From Acidobacteriota bacterium (GTDB lineage Bacteria > Acidobacteriota > Blastocatellia > Pyrinomonadales > Pyrinomonadaceae), in contig JAIVJJ010000255.1 in the NCBI GenBank assembly GCA_020200095.1, positions 1 through 34,902 on the forward strand: a DNA stretch of 34,902 nt, written 5' to 3'. Made by a program: the position numbers and the translations under genes. The notes under the pieces are model-generated. The model worked only from the letters and a program-made list of their open reading frames with translations, was not told the DNA's origin and did no database searches. Positions 1 through 6,573 of the stretch are shown here, piece after piece (positions within the stretch are counted from its first letter, which is position 1; each line of letters begins with the position of its first letter).

Positions 1-2
1 CC

Positions 3-53
3 CGTATTGTGGTCGGAATTAAAGCATTGGAACTAAAAAGTTTGAGCAATTAA
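3..53 (+). CDS. C-terminal end of an unidentified upstream gene (partial)
   Basis: One frame is open from the window edge to a TAA and would encode RIVVGIKALELKSLSN. It is too short to assign. It may be the tail of the gene preceding ispH, or a chance open stretch. Nothing else codes before ispH. Confidence 0.3.
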   Translation, partial: RIVVGIKALELKSLSN

Positions 54-146
54 AAGGCAAAATATTATCAAAATATTATAAGGCTGAATCGAATTTAAAT
101 CGCTCGAATTCGGGATAAAAGTTTTGAGATTTGATAGAATAAAAAT

Positions 147-160
147 AACCGGAAACGGTT
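147..160 (+). promoter_or_regulatory. small GAAA-loop hairpin just upstream of ispH
   Basis: AACCG-GAAA-CGGTT forms a perfect 5-bp stem closed by a GNRA-type loop, ending 9 bases before the ispH ATG. No purine-rich ribosome binding site is obvious in the AT-rich spacer, so the hairpin occupies the place where one would be expected. A regulatory role is inference only. Confidence 0.3.
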
Positions 161-169
161 TATAAAATT

Positions 170-1018
170 ATGGAAGTTTTATTGGCAGACGAATACGGGT
201 TTTGTTTCGGTGTCGAACGCGCCGTCGAGATGGTCGAAGAATCACTCGAAGAAGGCGATACGGTTCGCACTCTTGGTCCGTTAATCCACAACGACCAGGA
301 AATGTCACGGTTGGCGACACACGGCGTCGCGACGATTAGCGAACCTGTGCAAATTCAGCGCGGCGAAACAGCCGTTATTCGCGCTCACGGCGTAACGCCG
401 CAGGTCGAAGCGGAATTAAGGGAAAAAGCATCGAAAGTTGTTGACGCGACTTGTCCTTTCGTAACGAAAGTGCAAAAACTCGCCTCACGCGCTGCCGCGC
501 AAGACCGGCACGTCGTCGTTGTCGGAAATCCCGAACACCCGGAAATGATCGGCGTTTTCGGTTACGCGCCGGAACACGCTTTTGTCATCAATGACGCTTC
601 GGAAGTCGCTAATTTACCAAAACTAAAAAGTCCTCTGGTAGTTTCGCAAACAACTATTAAATTAAAAAATTTTCTCGAAGTCGCCGAAGCCGTCAAAGGA
701 AAAACCGATGACGAAGTGCAGGTCGTTAATACGATTTGCTCGGCGACGCGCGACCGGCAGGACGCGGCACGGGCGTTGTCAACAGTGGTTGATGCGTTTT
801 ATATTATCGGCGGTCGTCATTCTTCCAATAGCCGGAAACTTCTCGCCGTATGCAAAGAAGAATGCGAAAAAAGTTTTTTGATTGAAACCGAAGACGAAAT
901 TAATGCCGAAGATTTGCGCGGCGTCGAAAAGGTCGGCGTTACCGCTGGCGCTTCGACACCGAATTGGTTGATTGACAAAATTGTTAATCGCCTGAAAGCA
1001 ATAGGCACTGAGAATTAA
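170..1018 (+). CDS. ispH: 4-hydroxy-3-methylbut-2-enyl diphosphate reductase (IspH/LytB)
   Basis: This is the last enzyme of the MEP isoprenoid pathway, a cytosolic [4Fe-4S] enzyme that reduces HMBPP to IPP and DMAPP. The three conserved cluster cysteines are visible: C12 in GFCFGVERA, C95 in DATCPFV and C190 in NTICSATRDRQ. The substrate-binding histidines lie in PLIHN (H40), IRAHGV (H73) and NPEHPE (H123), and the latter motif also carries the proton-relay glutamate. GGRHSSNS and GASTPNW are further family signatures. The length of 282 aa is slightly short of the common 310-320 aa, but all motifs are present from residue 9 on, so the ATG start is accepted. It is convergent with the next gene and ends just before a strong inverted repeat. 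Function is confident from motifs alone. Confidence 0.97.
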   Translation: MEVLLADEYGFCFGVERAVEMVEESLEEGDTVRTLGPLIHNDQEMSRLATHGVATISEPVQIQRGETAVIRAHGVTPQVEAELREKASKVVDATCPFVTKVQKLASRAAAQDRHVVVVGNPEHPEMIGVFGYAPEHAFVINDASEVANLPKLKSPLVVSQTTIKLKNFLEVAEAVKGKTDDEVQVVNTICSATRDRQDAARALSTVVDAFYIIGGRHSSNSRKLLAVCKEECEKSFLIETEDEINAEDLRGVEKVGVTAGASTPNWLIDKIVNRLKAIGTEN

Positions 1019-1034
1019 GCAGTTTGATTGAGTA

Positions 1035-1101
1035 AAATAAAATTGAGCGCCGGCAAATGTATTGAAAATTTATTTACATTTGCCGGCGCTCAATTTTATT
1101 T
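1035..1101. terminator. bidirectional terminator: 27-bp perfect inverted repeat
   Basis: Arms 1035-1061 and 1075-1101 are perfectly complementary around a 13-base AT loop, with core TGAGCGCCGGCAAATG. The outer parts of the arms are A/T-rich, so each strand ends the stem in a T-rich run. It lies between the convergent ispH and glycine-zipper genes, the expected place for a shared terminator. Confidence 0.85.
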
Positions 1102-1117
1102 GCTTGCTGCGACCGCT

Positions 1118-1852
1118 TTACGGATTAACTTCTTCAAATTTCGGCATCGAAATTGATTGGTTTAGGATAACGCCGAACTCTGTGCCGGATTTTACTTCGG
1201 CATCCTCGCCTTTAGTGAATCTTTCACCGGCAAGACCGCCGAGACCGCCGAGGATTCCGCCAATCAAAGCGCCTTTTCCGCCGCCGATTAATCCGCCTAA
1301 GATAGCGCCGCCGCCAGCACCACCCCCGATAAAGATGATTTTGCGATTTTTCATTTTATCGCCCGAAGCCGTGCCTTCCGGGTCACTTTTCGCATCTTTA
1401 GTTTGCAGGTCGGTTAAAGAACCGTTGATAGCGCGGCGCGTTCCGTTTGGAAGTCTCACTTCAACAAAACTCACGTCAATCGTGCCGGGGTCGCCGCCTT
1501 TTTTCGCGGCTCTCGCCGAATCAACACGCCCCGTCACGGTGCTTCCGGTCGGAATTACAATCACGCCGGTGTTTGAATAAACCGGCTCGGTTACGGTCGC
1601 CGTAAATCTGTCGCCCGAACGCGCCGTTTTTGAACTGATTGTATCGTTCATACGGACGCGCAAGGTCTGACCGTCTTCAACCGTATATAATCGAACCGTA
1701 GGTCGTGTTACAATCGTTCTTTTGACGGTTGTTTTGCGAATTACGGGCTTGCGTTTTACGGGTCGTCTCTGTGCAAAAACATCAGTTGCGCTAAACACAA
1801 AAACCATCGCCAAAATCGCTGTTAAAAATTTGAAATTAAGTGAATTTTTCAT
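1118..1852 (-). CDS. exported protein with beta-rich domain and glycine zipper
   Basis: The protein starts with a signal peptide (FLTAILAMVFVFSATDVFAQ) followed by a very basic stretch (RRPVKRKPVIRKTTVKR). A middle domain at about residues 55-150 (TLRVRMNDTISSKTARSGDRF) contains FTATVTEPVY and VIPTGSTVTGRV. This looks like the pattern of exported beta-barrel-type domains that set a minimum or default value, but I cannot name it. Residues about 175-210 form a long glycine zipper with GGGAGGGAILGG and LIGGILGGLGG, which usually inserts into or packs against membranes. The start is supported by GAGGTGA five to six bases before the ATG (1856-1862). No specific function can be claimed. A periplasmic or outer-membrane-associated role is inferred. 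Confidence 0.8.
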   Translation of the reverse strand: MKNSLNFKFLTAILAMVFVFSATDVFAQRRPVKRKPVIRKTTVKRTIVTRPTVRLYTVEDGQTLRVRMNDTISSKTARSGDRFTATVTEPVYSNTGVIVIPTGSTVTGRVDSARAAKKGGDPGTIDVSFVEVRLPNGTRRAINGSLTDLQTKDAKSDPEGTASGDKMKNRKIIFIGGGAGGGAILGGLIGGGKGALIGGILGGLGGLAGERFTKGEDAEVKSGTEFGVILNQSISMPKFEEVNP

Positions 1853-2125
1853 TTCTCACCTCGTCCTTTATTTGTTGTTAAAAAAGTTCAAAACTCTTTT
1901 GCATTAACCGTTTTTAAGACGCTATGCGGTTTTCAACCGTTGTCTTAAACTTTAGATTCAGGAGTATTGCTAACAGAACCTTCCACATCCGGCTTTTTGT
2001 CGAAACAAAATGCTTGAAACAAGGAACAATTTTTTTCGTATTTCTTGTCATTGAAGACGCAACGAACTTTCAAAGTTTCGGCATCTTATCATTCATAATT
2101 TTTATGTAATAGGAAGTAACCATTT
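1853..2125. other. divergent intergenic region
   Basis: This 273-base AT-rich spacer separates the starts of two divergent exported-protein genes and must hold both promoters. The 61-aa ORF at 1924-2109 has no ribosome binding site and no recognisable content, and I do not call it. AGGAAG at 2111-2116 is a good ribosome binding site for the protease at 2126. Confidence 0.5.
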
Positions 2126-3313
2126 ATGTCAAAAAGAGCAATCTATCAATTATCGGCGCGTCAAATTTTGTTTTTGGCTTTGGCATCGGCTCTAATCGCT
2201 GTCGGAACGATGGCTTGTTTGAGCAATTTCGGCAACGCCTGGCAAGCGCGAGAAACGGCTAATGTCGCTTCAGCGGAAAATGCTCCACAAGGAATCTCCG
2301 AGCCTTCTGAAGTGAGCGACGAGCAAAACAGCATCGAAGTTTATCGGGCGCTTTCGCCGGGCGTAGCCTATATTACAACGAGCGCGCGGGTAGAAAATTT
2401 TTACGGTGAAGAATTTGAACGCGAACGAGGCAACGGTTCGGGTTCGGTCATTGATTCGCAAGGACATATCTTAACGAATTATCACGTTGTCGAAGGCACA
2501 TCAAAACTTACGGTGAGTTTCGGCGGCGATAAAGTTTATCCGGCAAAACGCATCGGCGGCGACCCGGACACGGATTTAGCCGTTATCAAAATTGACCCGC
2601 CTCCGACGGGTTTAACCGTTATTCAATTCAGCGATTCGGATAAACTTGTCGTCGGACAAAAAGTTTTAGCTATCGGAAATCCGTTCGGTCTGGACAGAAC
2701 TTTGACGACCGGCGTAATTTCCGGTTTACAACGCCCGATTCGCGGCGTCAACAATCGCCCGATTGAAGGCGCGATTCAAACAGATGCGTCAATCAATCCG
2801 GGTAATTCCGGCGGACCGCTGCTCGACAAATACGGCAAAATGATTGGCATTAACGCGCAGATTTACTCGCGCACCGGCGGTTCGGTCGGCGTCGGATTTG
2901 CAATTCCGGTTAATATCGCTAAGCGCGTCGTTCCGCAATTGATTCAATTCGGCGAAGTTCGCCGTCCAAAGCTCGGCGCAAATCTTTACAGCGTCGAACA
3001 ATTAAGCGAACAAGGCTTAAAATTTCCGGTTGGAAAAGGCTTGCTTGTTCGAAGCGCTTTAGCCGGTGGTTCGGCAGATCGCGCTGGCATTCGCGGAATT
3101 TCGCAGTCTCCCAGTGGTGAAATGGCTTTAGGCGATGTTATTACGTCGATTGATGGCGAAAAGCTGAGTGATTTAGACGATTTGTATCGTTTTCTGGATA
3201 AAAAACAAATCGGCGATACAGTTCAGGTTGAAATTTTCCGCAATAATCGAACATTGATGGTTCCGGTTAAACTCTTGCCTTTACCTACGACATCACAAAA
3301 TCGTCTGCGTTAA
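2126..3313 (+). CDS. membrane-anchored HtrA/DegP-type serine protease with PDZ domain
   Basis: A periplasmic quality-control protease of the S1C/HtrA family. An N-terminal hydrophobic segment at about residues 12-32 acts as signal or membrane anchor (ILFLALASALIAVGTMAC). The catalytic triad is readable: H120 in TNYHVV, D150 in DTDLAVIK and S228 in NPGNSGGPLL. IGNPFGLDRTLTTGVIS is the usual loop before the serine. A single PDZ domain covers about residues 290-385 (GLLVRSALAGGSADRAGI, GDVITSIDGEKLSD). The length of 395 aa fits the one-PDZ DegS/DegQ-like class. It is monocistronic, with a hairpin downstream. Confidence in family is high; the exact orthologue is not assignable. Confidence 0.93.
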   Translation: MSKRAIYQLSARQILFLALASALIAVGTMACLSNFGNAWQARETANVASAENAPQGISEPSEVSDEQNSIEVYRALSPGVAYITTSARVENFYGEEFERERGNGSGSVIDSQGHILTNYHVVEGTSKLTVSFGGDKVYPAKRIGGDPDTDLAVIKIDPPPTGLTVIQFSDSDKLVVGQKVLAIGNPFGLDRTLTTGVISGLQRPIRGVNNRPIEGAIQTDASINPGNSGGPLLDKYGKMIGINAQIYSRTGGSVGVGFAIPVNIAKRVVPQLIQFGEVRRPKLGANLYSVEQLSEQGLKFPVGKGLLVRSALAGGSADRAGIRGISQSPSGEMALGDVITSIDGEKLSDLDDLYRFLDKKQIGDTVQVEIFRNNRTLMVPVKLLPLPTTSQNRLR

Positions 3314-3347
3314 TTTGATAATCCAAGGCAGCGACGCTCACGCTTTG

Positions 3348-3407
3348 GCGGTAAATGAAAAATGATGAATACGAATCAATATGTATTCATCATTTTTCAT
3401 TTACCGC
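3348..3407. terminator. long hairpin of the GGTAAATG type, likely terminator
   Basis: Arms 3348-3372 and 3383-3407 are perfect complements (25 bp) around GAATCAATAT. The stem is GCGGTAAATGAAAAATGATG and onward. It sits directly downstream of the protease. The GGTAAATG word recurs in hairpins at 25459 and 28563, which suggests a repeat family and not a plain terminator. Confidence 0.7.
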
Positions 3408-3450
3408 TTACCGTTCACCGTAAAATCCGTGTTAATCTGTGTTTTCTTTT

Positions 3451-3699
3451 ATGGAAAAACTTGAGTTAAACGATTTTTACAACAAAGGTTTCGGCTGGAT
3501 TTGCAAGCATTGCGAGCGTGAATTAAAAGAAGCGGATAATTTTTCAAATCGAAAACACTCTCGCTTGATGCGCGAAGGCGAAGCCGAAAGCAAACAATTG
3601 AAACTCTCAAACATTGCTCTGGCAAAATGGATGGATAAAGCCCAGCGAACTTTGATGTGTCCGCGCTGTGGCATCACGGAACTCGCCGATAAATTTTAG
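3451..3699 (+). CDS. small protein with two CxxC zinc-binding knuckles
   Basis: An 82-aa protein, unrecognised by name. An N-terminal CKHC and a C-terminal CPRCG, about 50 residues apart, would together bind one zinc ion. Between them lies a charged, helix-prone stretch (SNRKHSRLMREGEAESKQLK). The ORF track starts at a GTG (3439), but the ATG at 3451 is the more likely start. It lies between the protease and a methyltransferase on the same strand, separated from both by hairpin-rich spacers, so it is probably transcribed on its own. A nucleic-acid or protein-binding role is plausible but unproved. Confidence 0.7.
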   Translation: MEKLELNDFYNKGFGWICKHCERELKEADNFSNRKHSRLMREGEAESKQLKLSNIALAKWMDKAQRTLMCPRCGITELADKF

Positions 3700-3708
3700 A
3701 TTTTAAGC

Positions 3709-3786
3709 ATAGAGAACACGGAATTCGCACAAAGAAATTTTATTTTGCTGAAATCTCTTCTTGTTCTCTGTATACTCTATGGTTAA
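3709..3786. repeat. degenerate inverted repeat of the CATAGAG/CTCTATG type
   Basis: CATAGAGAACACGGAA at the left end is mirrored imperfectly by TTGTTCTCTGTATACTCTATG at the right end, around an A/T-rich centre. Imperfect CACAGAG-like inverted repeats occur between genes in many environmental bacteria. The exact 7-bp ends are visible; the rest is diverged. Confidence 0.4.
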
Positions 3787-3797
3787 AATCTTGAACA

Positions 3798-4358
3798 ATG
3801 AAAATTCTCGATGTCGGCTGCGGCAGCAATAAGTACGAAGGCGCGATCGGCTTAGACAATAATCCGCGTACGGCGGCAGACGTGATTCATGACCTCGGAG
3901 TTGTTCCGTACCCGTTTCAAGACAACGAGTTTGACTTTATAATTTCGCGCCATGCTGTCGAACACATTCCCGATGTGATGGCTTTTATAACGGAACTTTA
4001 CCGTATCACGAAAAACGGCGGTCGAATCAAACTCGTTACGCCGCACTATACCAATCCCGATTGGGCAACCGACTTAACGCATCGCAATCATTTTAATTCT
4101 TATTCTTTTAATACTTTTATACCGGAGCGGCAGGTTTTTGATTTTTACACGGACGTTAAACTAAAGCCGATTCGTACCTATGTTTCGCTAGCGAATTTAT
4201 GGCGCGGCTTGGGAATTGAGTTTTTAGTGAATCTCGACCAAAAATCCGAGAAATTTCGTTTTATGCGTAAATTCTGGGAACATTATTTAAGCTATATTTT
4301 TCGGGGCAAAGAGCTTCATTTTGAATTTGAAGTAGTAAAACAAAACGCCGACGAGTAA
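3798..4358 (+). CDS. class I SAM-dependent methyltransferase
   Basis: A 186-aa single-domain methyltransferase of the Methyltransf_11 type. Motif I is at the extreme N-terminus (KILDVGCGSNKYEGAIGLD), followed by the acidic residue of motif II (GLDNN). The motif IV/post-IV region is FDFIISRHAVEHIPD, then LYRITKNGGRIKLVTPH. The substrate is not deducible. The C-terminal third (RKFWEHYLSYIFRGKELHFEFEV) is typical of methyltransferases found in cell-surface polysaccharide and glycosylation clusters, but no such cluster is adjacent here. The 3' end is followed by a strong bidirectional hairpin. Confidence 0.88.
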   Translation: MKILDVGCGSNKYEGAIGLDNNPRTAADVIHDLGVVPYPFQDNEFDFIISRHAVEHIPDVMAFITELYRITKNGGRIKLVTPHYTNPDWATDLTHRNHFNSYSFNTFIPERQVFDFYTDVKLKPIRTYVSLANLWRGLGIEFLVNLDQKSEKFRFMRKFWEHYLSYIFRGKELHFEFEVVKQNADE

Positions 4359-4368
4359 ATAAAAAAAA

Positions 4369-4418
4369 GAATTTATTATGCAGCAATTTCTCGCGGGAAA
4401 TTGCTGCATAATAAATTC
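4369..4418. terminator. bidirectional terminator: 22-bp perfect inverted repeat
   Basis: Arms 4369-4390 and 4397-4418 are perfectly complementary (stem ATTATGCAGCAATTTC) with a 6-base loop. An A-run precedes the left arm, giving a T-run on the minus strand. It lies between the convergent methyltransferase and crp-like genes and should serve both. Confidence 0.85.
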
Positions 4419-4469
4419 CGAAATTGACTTATTCAGCCATCAGCCTGAATTTAACTTTCAGCAAAACGG

Positions 4470-5252
4470 TCAAAAAATAACTTGACTTTCCATGTAACAA
4501 GAACAAGCCAAGCGCTTTAATTCGCGCCGATTTACAATAACAAATTGCCCGCGCGAGTAAGAAATAACATCGCTTTCTTGAAATTCTCTGGCAATACAGC
4601 TTAAACTTGGACGGTGAACGCCGAGAAAACGGGCGATTCGTTCTTGCGTTAATGAAAACTGATTGCTTCCGTGGCGGTCTTCAAGCATTAACAACCAGCT
4701 GCAAAAACGTTCTTTTATTTGATGATGACAATTACAGATGACTCTTTGCGAGATTTGCCCGATATAACGACTTACAAACTCGATTATTTTCGTTTGCAGC
4801 AATCCGTTTGCCTTAAACTCACGCTCAAGAATATAACCTTCAATTCTTATGGCGCTTCCACCGATGGAAACTTCCGTCCAATAATTTGTCGGCTGACAGC
4901 TTAAAAGCTCCGGAAGTCCGATTAATCCTTCCCTGCCGGTCATAGCAATCTCACACATTCTTCCGTCTTCTAAAATCTGGGATTGAGAAAACACGGACGT
5001 TCCGGGAAAATAAACATATCTGACTGCATCGTCAGGTTGATACACAACTTCGCCGCCGGAAAAATTTATGTTTTCCACAAACGGTAAAAGGCGCGCTAAT
5101 TCATTAGTGGGCAGAGCGTCAAGAATCTTATTTGTTGATTCTTCTCTAAAATGCAAAACTCCCGTTGAAGAAAATTGCTGATTTTCCGCGCGGCTTACGA
5201 AAGGTTTTTCAGTACTTCGTTTGAGCCCGGTGTTAGTAAGATAGTTATACAT
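4470..5252 (-). CDS. Crp/Fnr-family transcription regulator
   Basis: A cyclic-nucleotide-binding-type sensor domain occupies about residues 45-150 (LPFVENINFSGGEVVYQPDD, YFPGTSVFS, MTGREGLIGLPELL). A winged helix-turn-helix spans about 180-250: FSLTQERIARFLGVHRPSLS is the recognition helix pair, followed by VISYSRGQFVIVNR. The cNMP pocket lacks the classic RTA motif, so a small ligand other than cAMP, or none, is possible. The four-cysteine N-terminus of Fnr is absent, although CNCHH in the linker and two C-terminal cysteines are present. It lies 55 bases downstream of the PYP-like PAS gene on the same strand, so the two are probably co-transcribed. The first 35 residues are low-complexity and the exact start is uncertain. 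Confidence 0.92.
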   Translation of the reverse strand: MYNYLTNTGLKRSTEKPFVSRAENQQFSSTGVLHFREESTNKILDALPTNELARLLPFVENINFSGGEVVYQPDDAVRYVYFPGTSVFSQSQILEDGRMCEIAMTGREGLIGLPELLSCQPTNYWTEVSIGGSAIRIEGYILEREFKANGLLQTKIIEFVSRYIGQISQRVICNCHHQIKERFCSWLLMLEDRHGSNQFSLTQERIARFLGVHRPSLSCIAREFQESDVISYSRGQFVIVNRRELKRLACSCYMESQVIF

Positions 5253-5307
5253 TATTTTATAAATAGCTTCTTAAAATTAAACTTGTCCGTTCTTTCAAAC
5301 CCGAAAT

Positions 5308-5658
5308 TCAGGCTTTTCTAATATCAACAATTACCAAGTTTATGCTTTTGTCAAAATCCCTTTCACGCACGTGCAGCAGCATAACTTTTGCTTCCGTAAC
5401 GTCTTCCCGCGAGCGAAAGCTAAAATTAAAATTGTCGGTTGAAAAAGAATCACTGACAAATCGTTTAAAGCGACGCTGAAAATCCAGAACATTTTCAAAA
5501 GTTGCCGCTTCTTCGAAAAAATTCCGTCCTATCAAGTTTGGTTTTGATTCGAGCAGATTGCCGTCATTCCTCTTTCCGTAATACATCACCGTTCCAGCCG
5601 AATCGAGTTCAAATACGCCAAACAAATTATGAGGGGTGAGGTTTGATACGGTATCCAT
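5308..5658 (-). CDS. photoactive-yellow-protein-like PAS protein without the chromophore cysteine
   Basis: A 116-aa single PAS domain. From memory it aligns without gaps to Halorhodospira photoactive yellow protein over the core. FGVFELDSAGTVMYYG matches FGAIQLDGDGNILQYN, and IGRNFFEEAATFENVLDF matches IGKNFFKDVAPCTDSPEF. The tyrosine equivalent to Y42 is kept. Cys69, which carries p-coumarate, is replaced by Phe, and E46 by Asn, so a light-sensing chromophore in the PYP manner is not expected. It may bind another ligand or mediate protein contacts. The track starts at a TTG (5673); I prefer the ATG at 5658. It precedes the Crp-like gene by 55 bases, which suggests a sensor/regulator pair. 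Family assignment is inference from remembered sequence. Confidence 0.7.
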   Translation of the reverse strand: MDTVSNLTPHNLFGVFELDSAGTVMYYGKRNDGNLLESKPNLIGRNFFEEAATFENVLDFQRRFKRFVSDSFSTDNFNFSFRSREDVTEAKVMLLHVRERDFDKSINLVIVDIRKA

Positions 5659-5769
5659 AAACGTGATTCGCAATTTCTTTTAATCAAATCGTTAAAACGC
5701 ATTTTTTTGTTAAGACTTAGCCCATTAAACTGACCGACAAGCTCTTCACGGCAGTTTTACTAAAATTGT

Positions 5770-5800
5770 AGGGGAAACCGGAAGTATCCGAATTTCCCCT
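5770..5800 (-). promoter_or_regulatory. compound hairpin in the PYP-like gene leader
   Basis: AGGGGAAA (5770-5777) pairs perfectly with TTTCCCCT (5793-5800). Within the loop CGGA-AGTA-TCCG forms an inner 4-bp stem. It stands about 110 bases upstream of the PYP-like start. The stem resembles the AGGG...CCCT palindromes nearby, so it may be a related operator or an RNA structure. Confidence 0.4.
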
Positions 5801-5911
5801 TACCTGCCCCTTGCTCGTCGAAAAGCTGATTTTGCCTATGTCAGCCAATAAGCAAAACGAATTTAATCCTTCTAAAAGTAAATTCTTCTTTTATGATTCT
5901 GCTTATTAATT

Positions 5912-5987
5912 TATTTATCTCATGAATGAAGTTTTTTGAGTATCGGGAGGTTGAGAAAAATCAGTAGGGAAAATCCCTAGTTTGACA
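5912..5987 (-). promoter_or_regulatory. duplicated upstream element, copy A (TAGGGA-TTT-TCCCTA palindrome)
   Basis: Read on the minus strand, the element runs TGTCAAA, then the perfect palindrome TAGGGATTTTCCCTA, then CCCGATACTCAAA, then TTCATGAGATAAATA. All four blocks recur in the same order and at nearly the same spacing at 6425-6497. Both copies are upstream of minus-strand genes. The palindrome fits a dimeric regulator site; the NarL-type regulator encoded at 6574 is a candidate, by proximity only. Confidence 0.55.
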
Positions 5988-6029
5988 TATGCTTGCAGCA
6001 AACGATTTTGACAATCAAAACCTCTTGCT

Positions 6030-6344
6030 TTAGAAACGATAGTTGATTTGCTGCAGGCGTATGATAAATCTTCGATGAGCAATTAACGCAATAAAAGCGC
6101 ATTCATCAAATTTAGTCGAATCAAAGCGTCCGGCATATTTCCAAATATCAATAAAAATTTCCTGCGCCAGAAATTCTGCCTCTTCATATGATTTGGCGCG
6201 ATTCTTCGCCAGCGACCAAACTAAATTACCGTGAGTGTCAATACAATCTTCGACTGCCGTTTTATCGCCCTGCGCGATTCTTCCCAATAATGAAACGGGT
6301 TCGGTTTTACGACCTGCCCAATTAGCCAAGTAGTTCATTAACAT
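6030..6344 (-). CDS. ECF-type sigma factor fragment, region 2 only
   Basis: A 104-aa protein matching sigma-70 region 2 as found in ECF sigma factors: GDKTAVEDCIDTHGNLVWSL, then AEFLAQEIFIDIWKYAGRFD (-10 recognition helix), then FIALIAHRRFIIRLQQ. ECF sigma factors are usually 160-200 aa, with region 4 for -35 binding. Here the frame stops (INYRF, TAA) right after region 2, and I see no region 4 in any frame downstream. It is either a decayed gene or a single-domain protein that could bind core polymerase or an anti-sigma factor. An A/T-rich hairpin and an upstream palindromic element precede it, and AAAGG lies a few bases before the ATG, so translation looks possible. Confidence 0.75.
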   Translation of the reverse strand: MLMNYLANWAGRKTEPVSLLGRIAQGDKTAVEDCIDTHGNLVWSLAKNRAKSYEEAEFLAQEIFIDIWKYAGRFDSTKFDECAFIALIAHRRFIIRLQQINYRF

Positions 6345-6354
6345 ATACCTTTAT

Positions 6355-6382
6355 TTGAAAAAAGCTCTTCAGCTTTTTTCAA
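6355..6382 (-). promoter_or_regulatory. hairpin in the leader of the sigma-factor fragment
   Basis: TTGAAAAAAGCT and AGCTTTTTTCAA are perfect 12-bp complements around a 4-base loop. The structure ends 10 bases before the ATG of the sigma fragment and abuts the AAAGG ribosome binding site. It could be an attenuator or could mask initiation. Only the structure is certain. Confidence 0.5.
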
Positions 6383-6424
6383 GCAGAAAAACAAAGCTTC
6401 AAACTTTATGTAATTGTACAAACC

Positions 6425-6497
6425 TATTTATCTCATGAAGGAAAACATTTGAGAATCGGGAAAGTGGTAAATGTTAATAGGGAAAAACCCTTTGACA
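6425..6497 (-). promoter_or_regulatory. duplicated upstream element, copy B (AGGG-TTTTT-CCCT palindrome)
   Basis: This is the second copy of the element at 5912. On the minus strand it reads TGTCAAAGGGTTTTTCCCTA, then CCCGATTCTCAAA, then TTCATGAGATAAATA. It starts about 80 bases upstream of the sigma-fragment ATG. The middle of the element differs freely from copy A while the four blocks are conserved, which suggests selection on these blocks. Confidence 0.55.
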
Positions 6498-6518
6498 GTT
6501 GTGGAAAAATCCTTTGGC

Positions 6519-6570
6519 AATTACGAATAAATAAAACAATTCCACAATTCGTAATTTGAAATTCGTAATT
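6519..6570 (-). terminator. AATTACGAAT inverted repeat after the response regulator
   Basis: AATTACGAAT at 6519-6528 is complementary to ATTCGTAATT at 6547-6556, and the latter is repeated directly at 6561-6570. The pair lies just past the stop of the response-regulator gene and may stop its transcript. The stem is weak and A/T-rich. Confidence 0.4.
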
Positions 6571-6573
6571 GAA

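Larger units (their letters stand above)
5659..6029. other. regulatory spacer upstream of the PYP-like gene
   Basis: A 371-base non-coding stretch. It contains a compound hairpin at 5770-5800 (AGGGGAAA...CGGA-AGTA-TCCG...TTTCCCCT) and the first copy of the duplicated palindromic element at 5912-5987. No gene is seen on either strand. The hairpin could end the sigma-fragment transcript or structure the PYP-like leader. Confidence 0.5.

Noticed and set aside
1062-1580. 172-aa plus-strand ORF with a proline-rich centre
   Set aside because: The proline run is the antisense of the glycine zipper in the real minus-strand gene, and its start lies inside the terminator stem.
1924-2109. 61-aa ORF in the divergent spacer
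   Set aside because: No ribosome binding site, no motif, and it occupies the promoter region of the protease gene.
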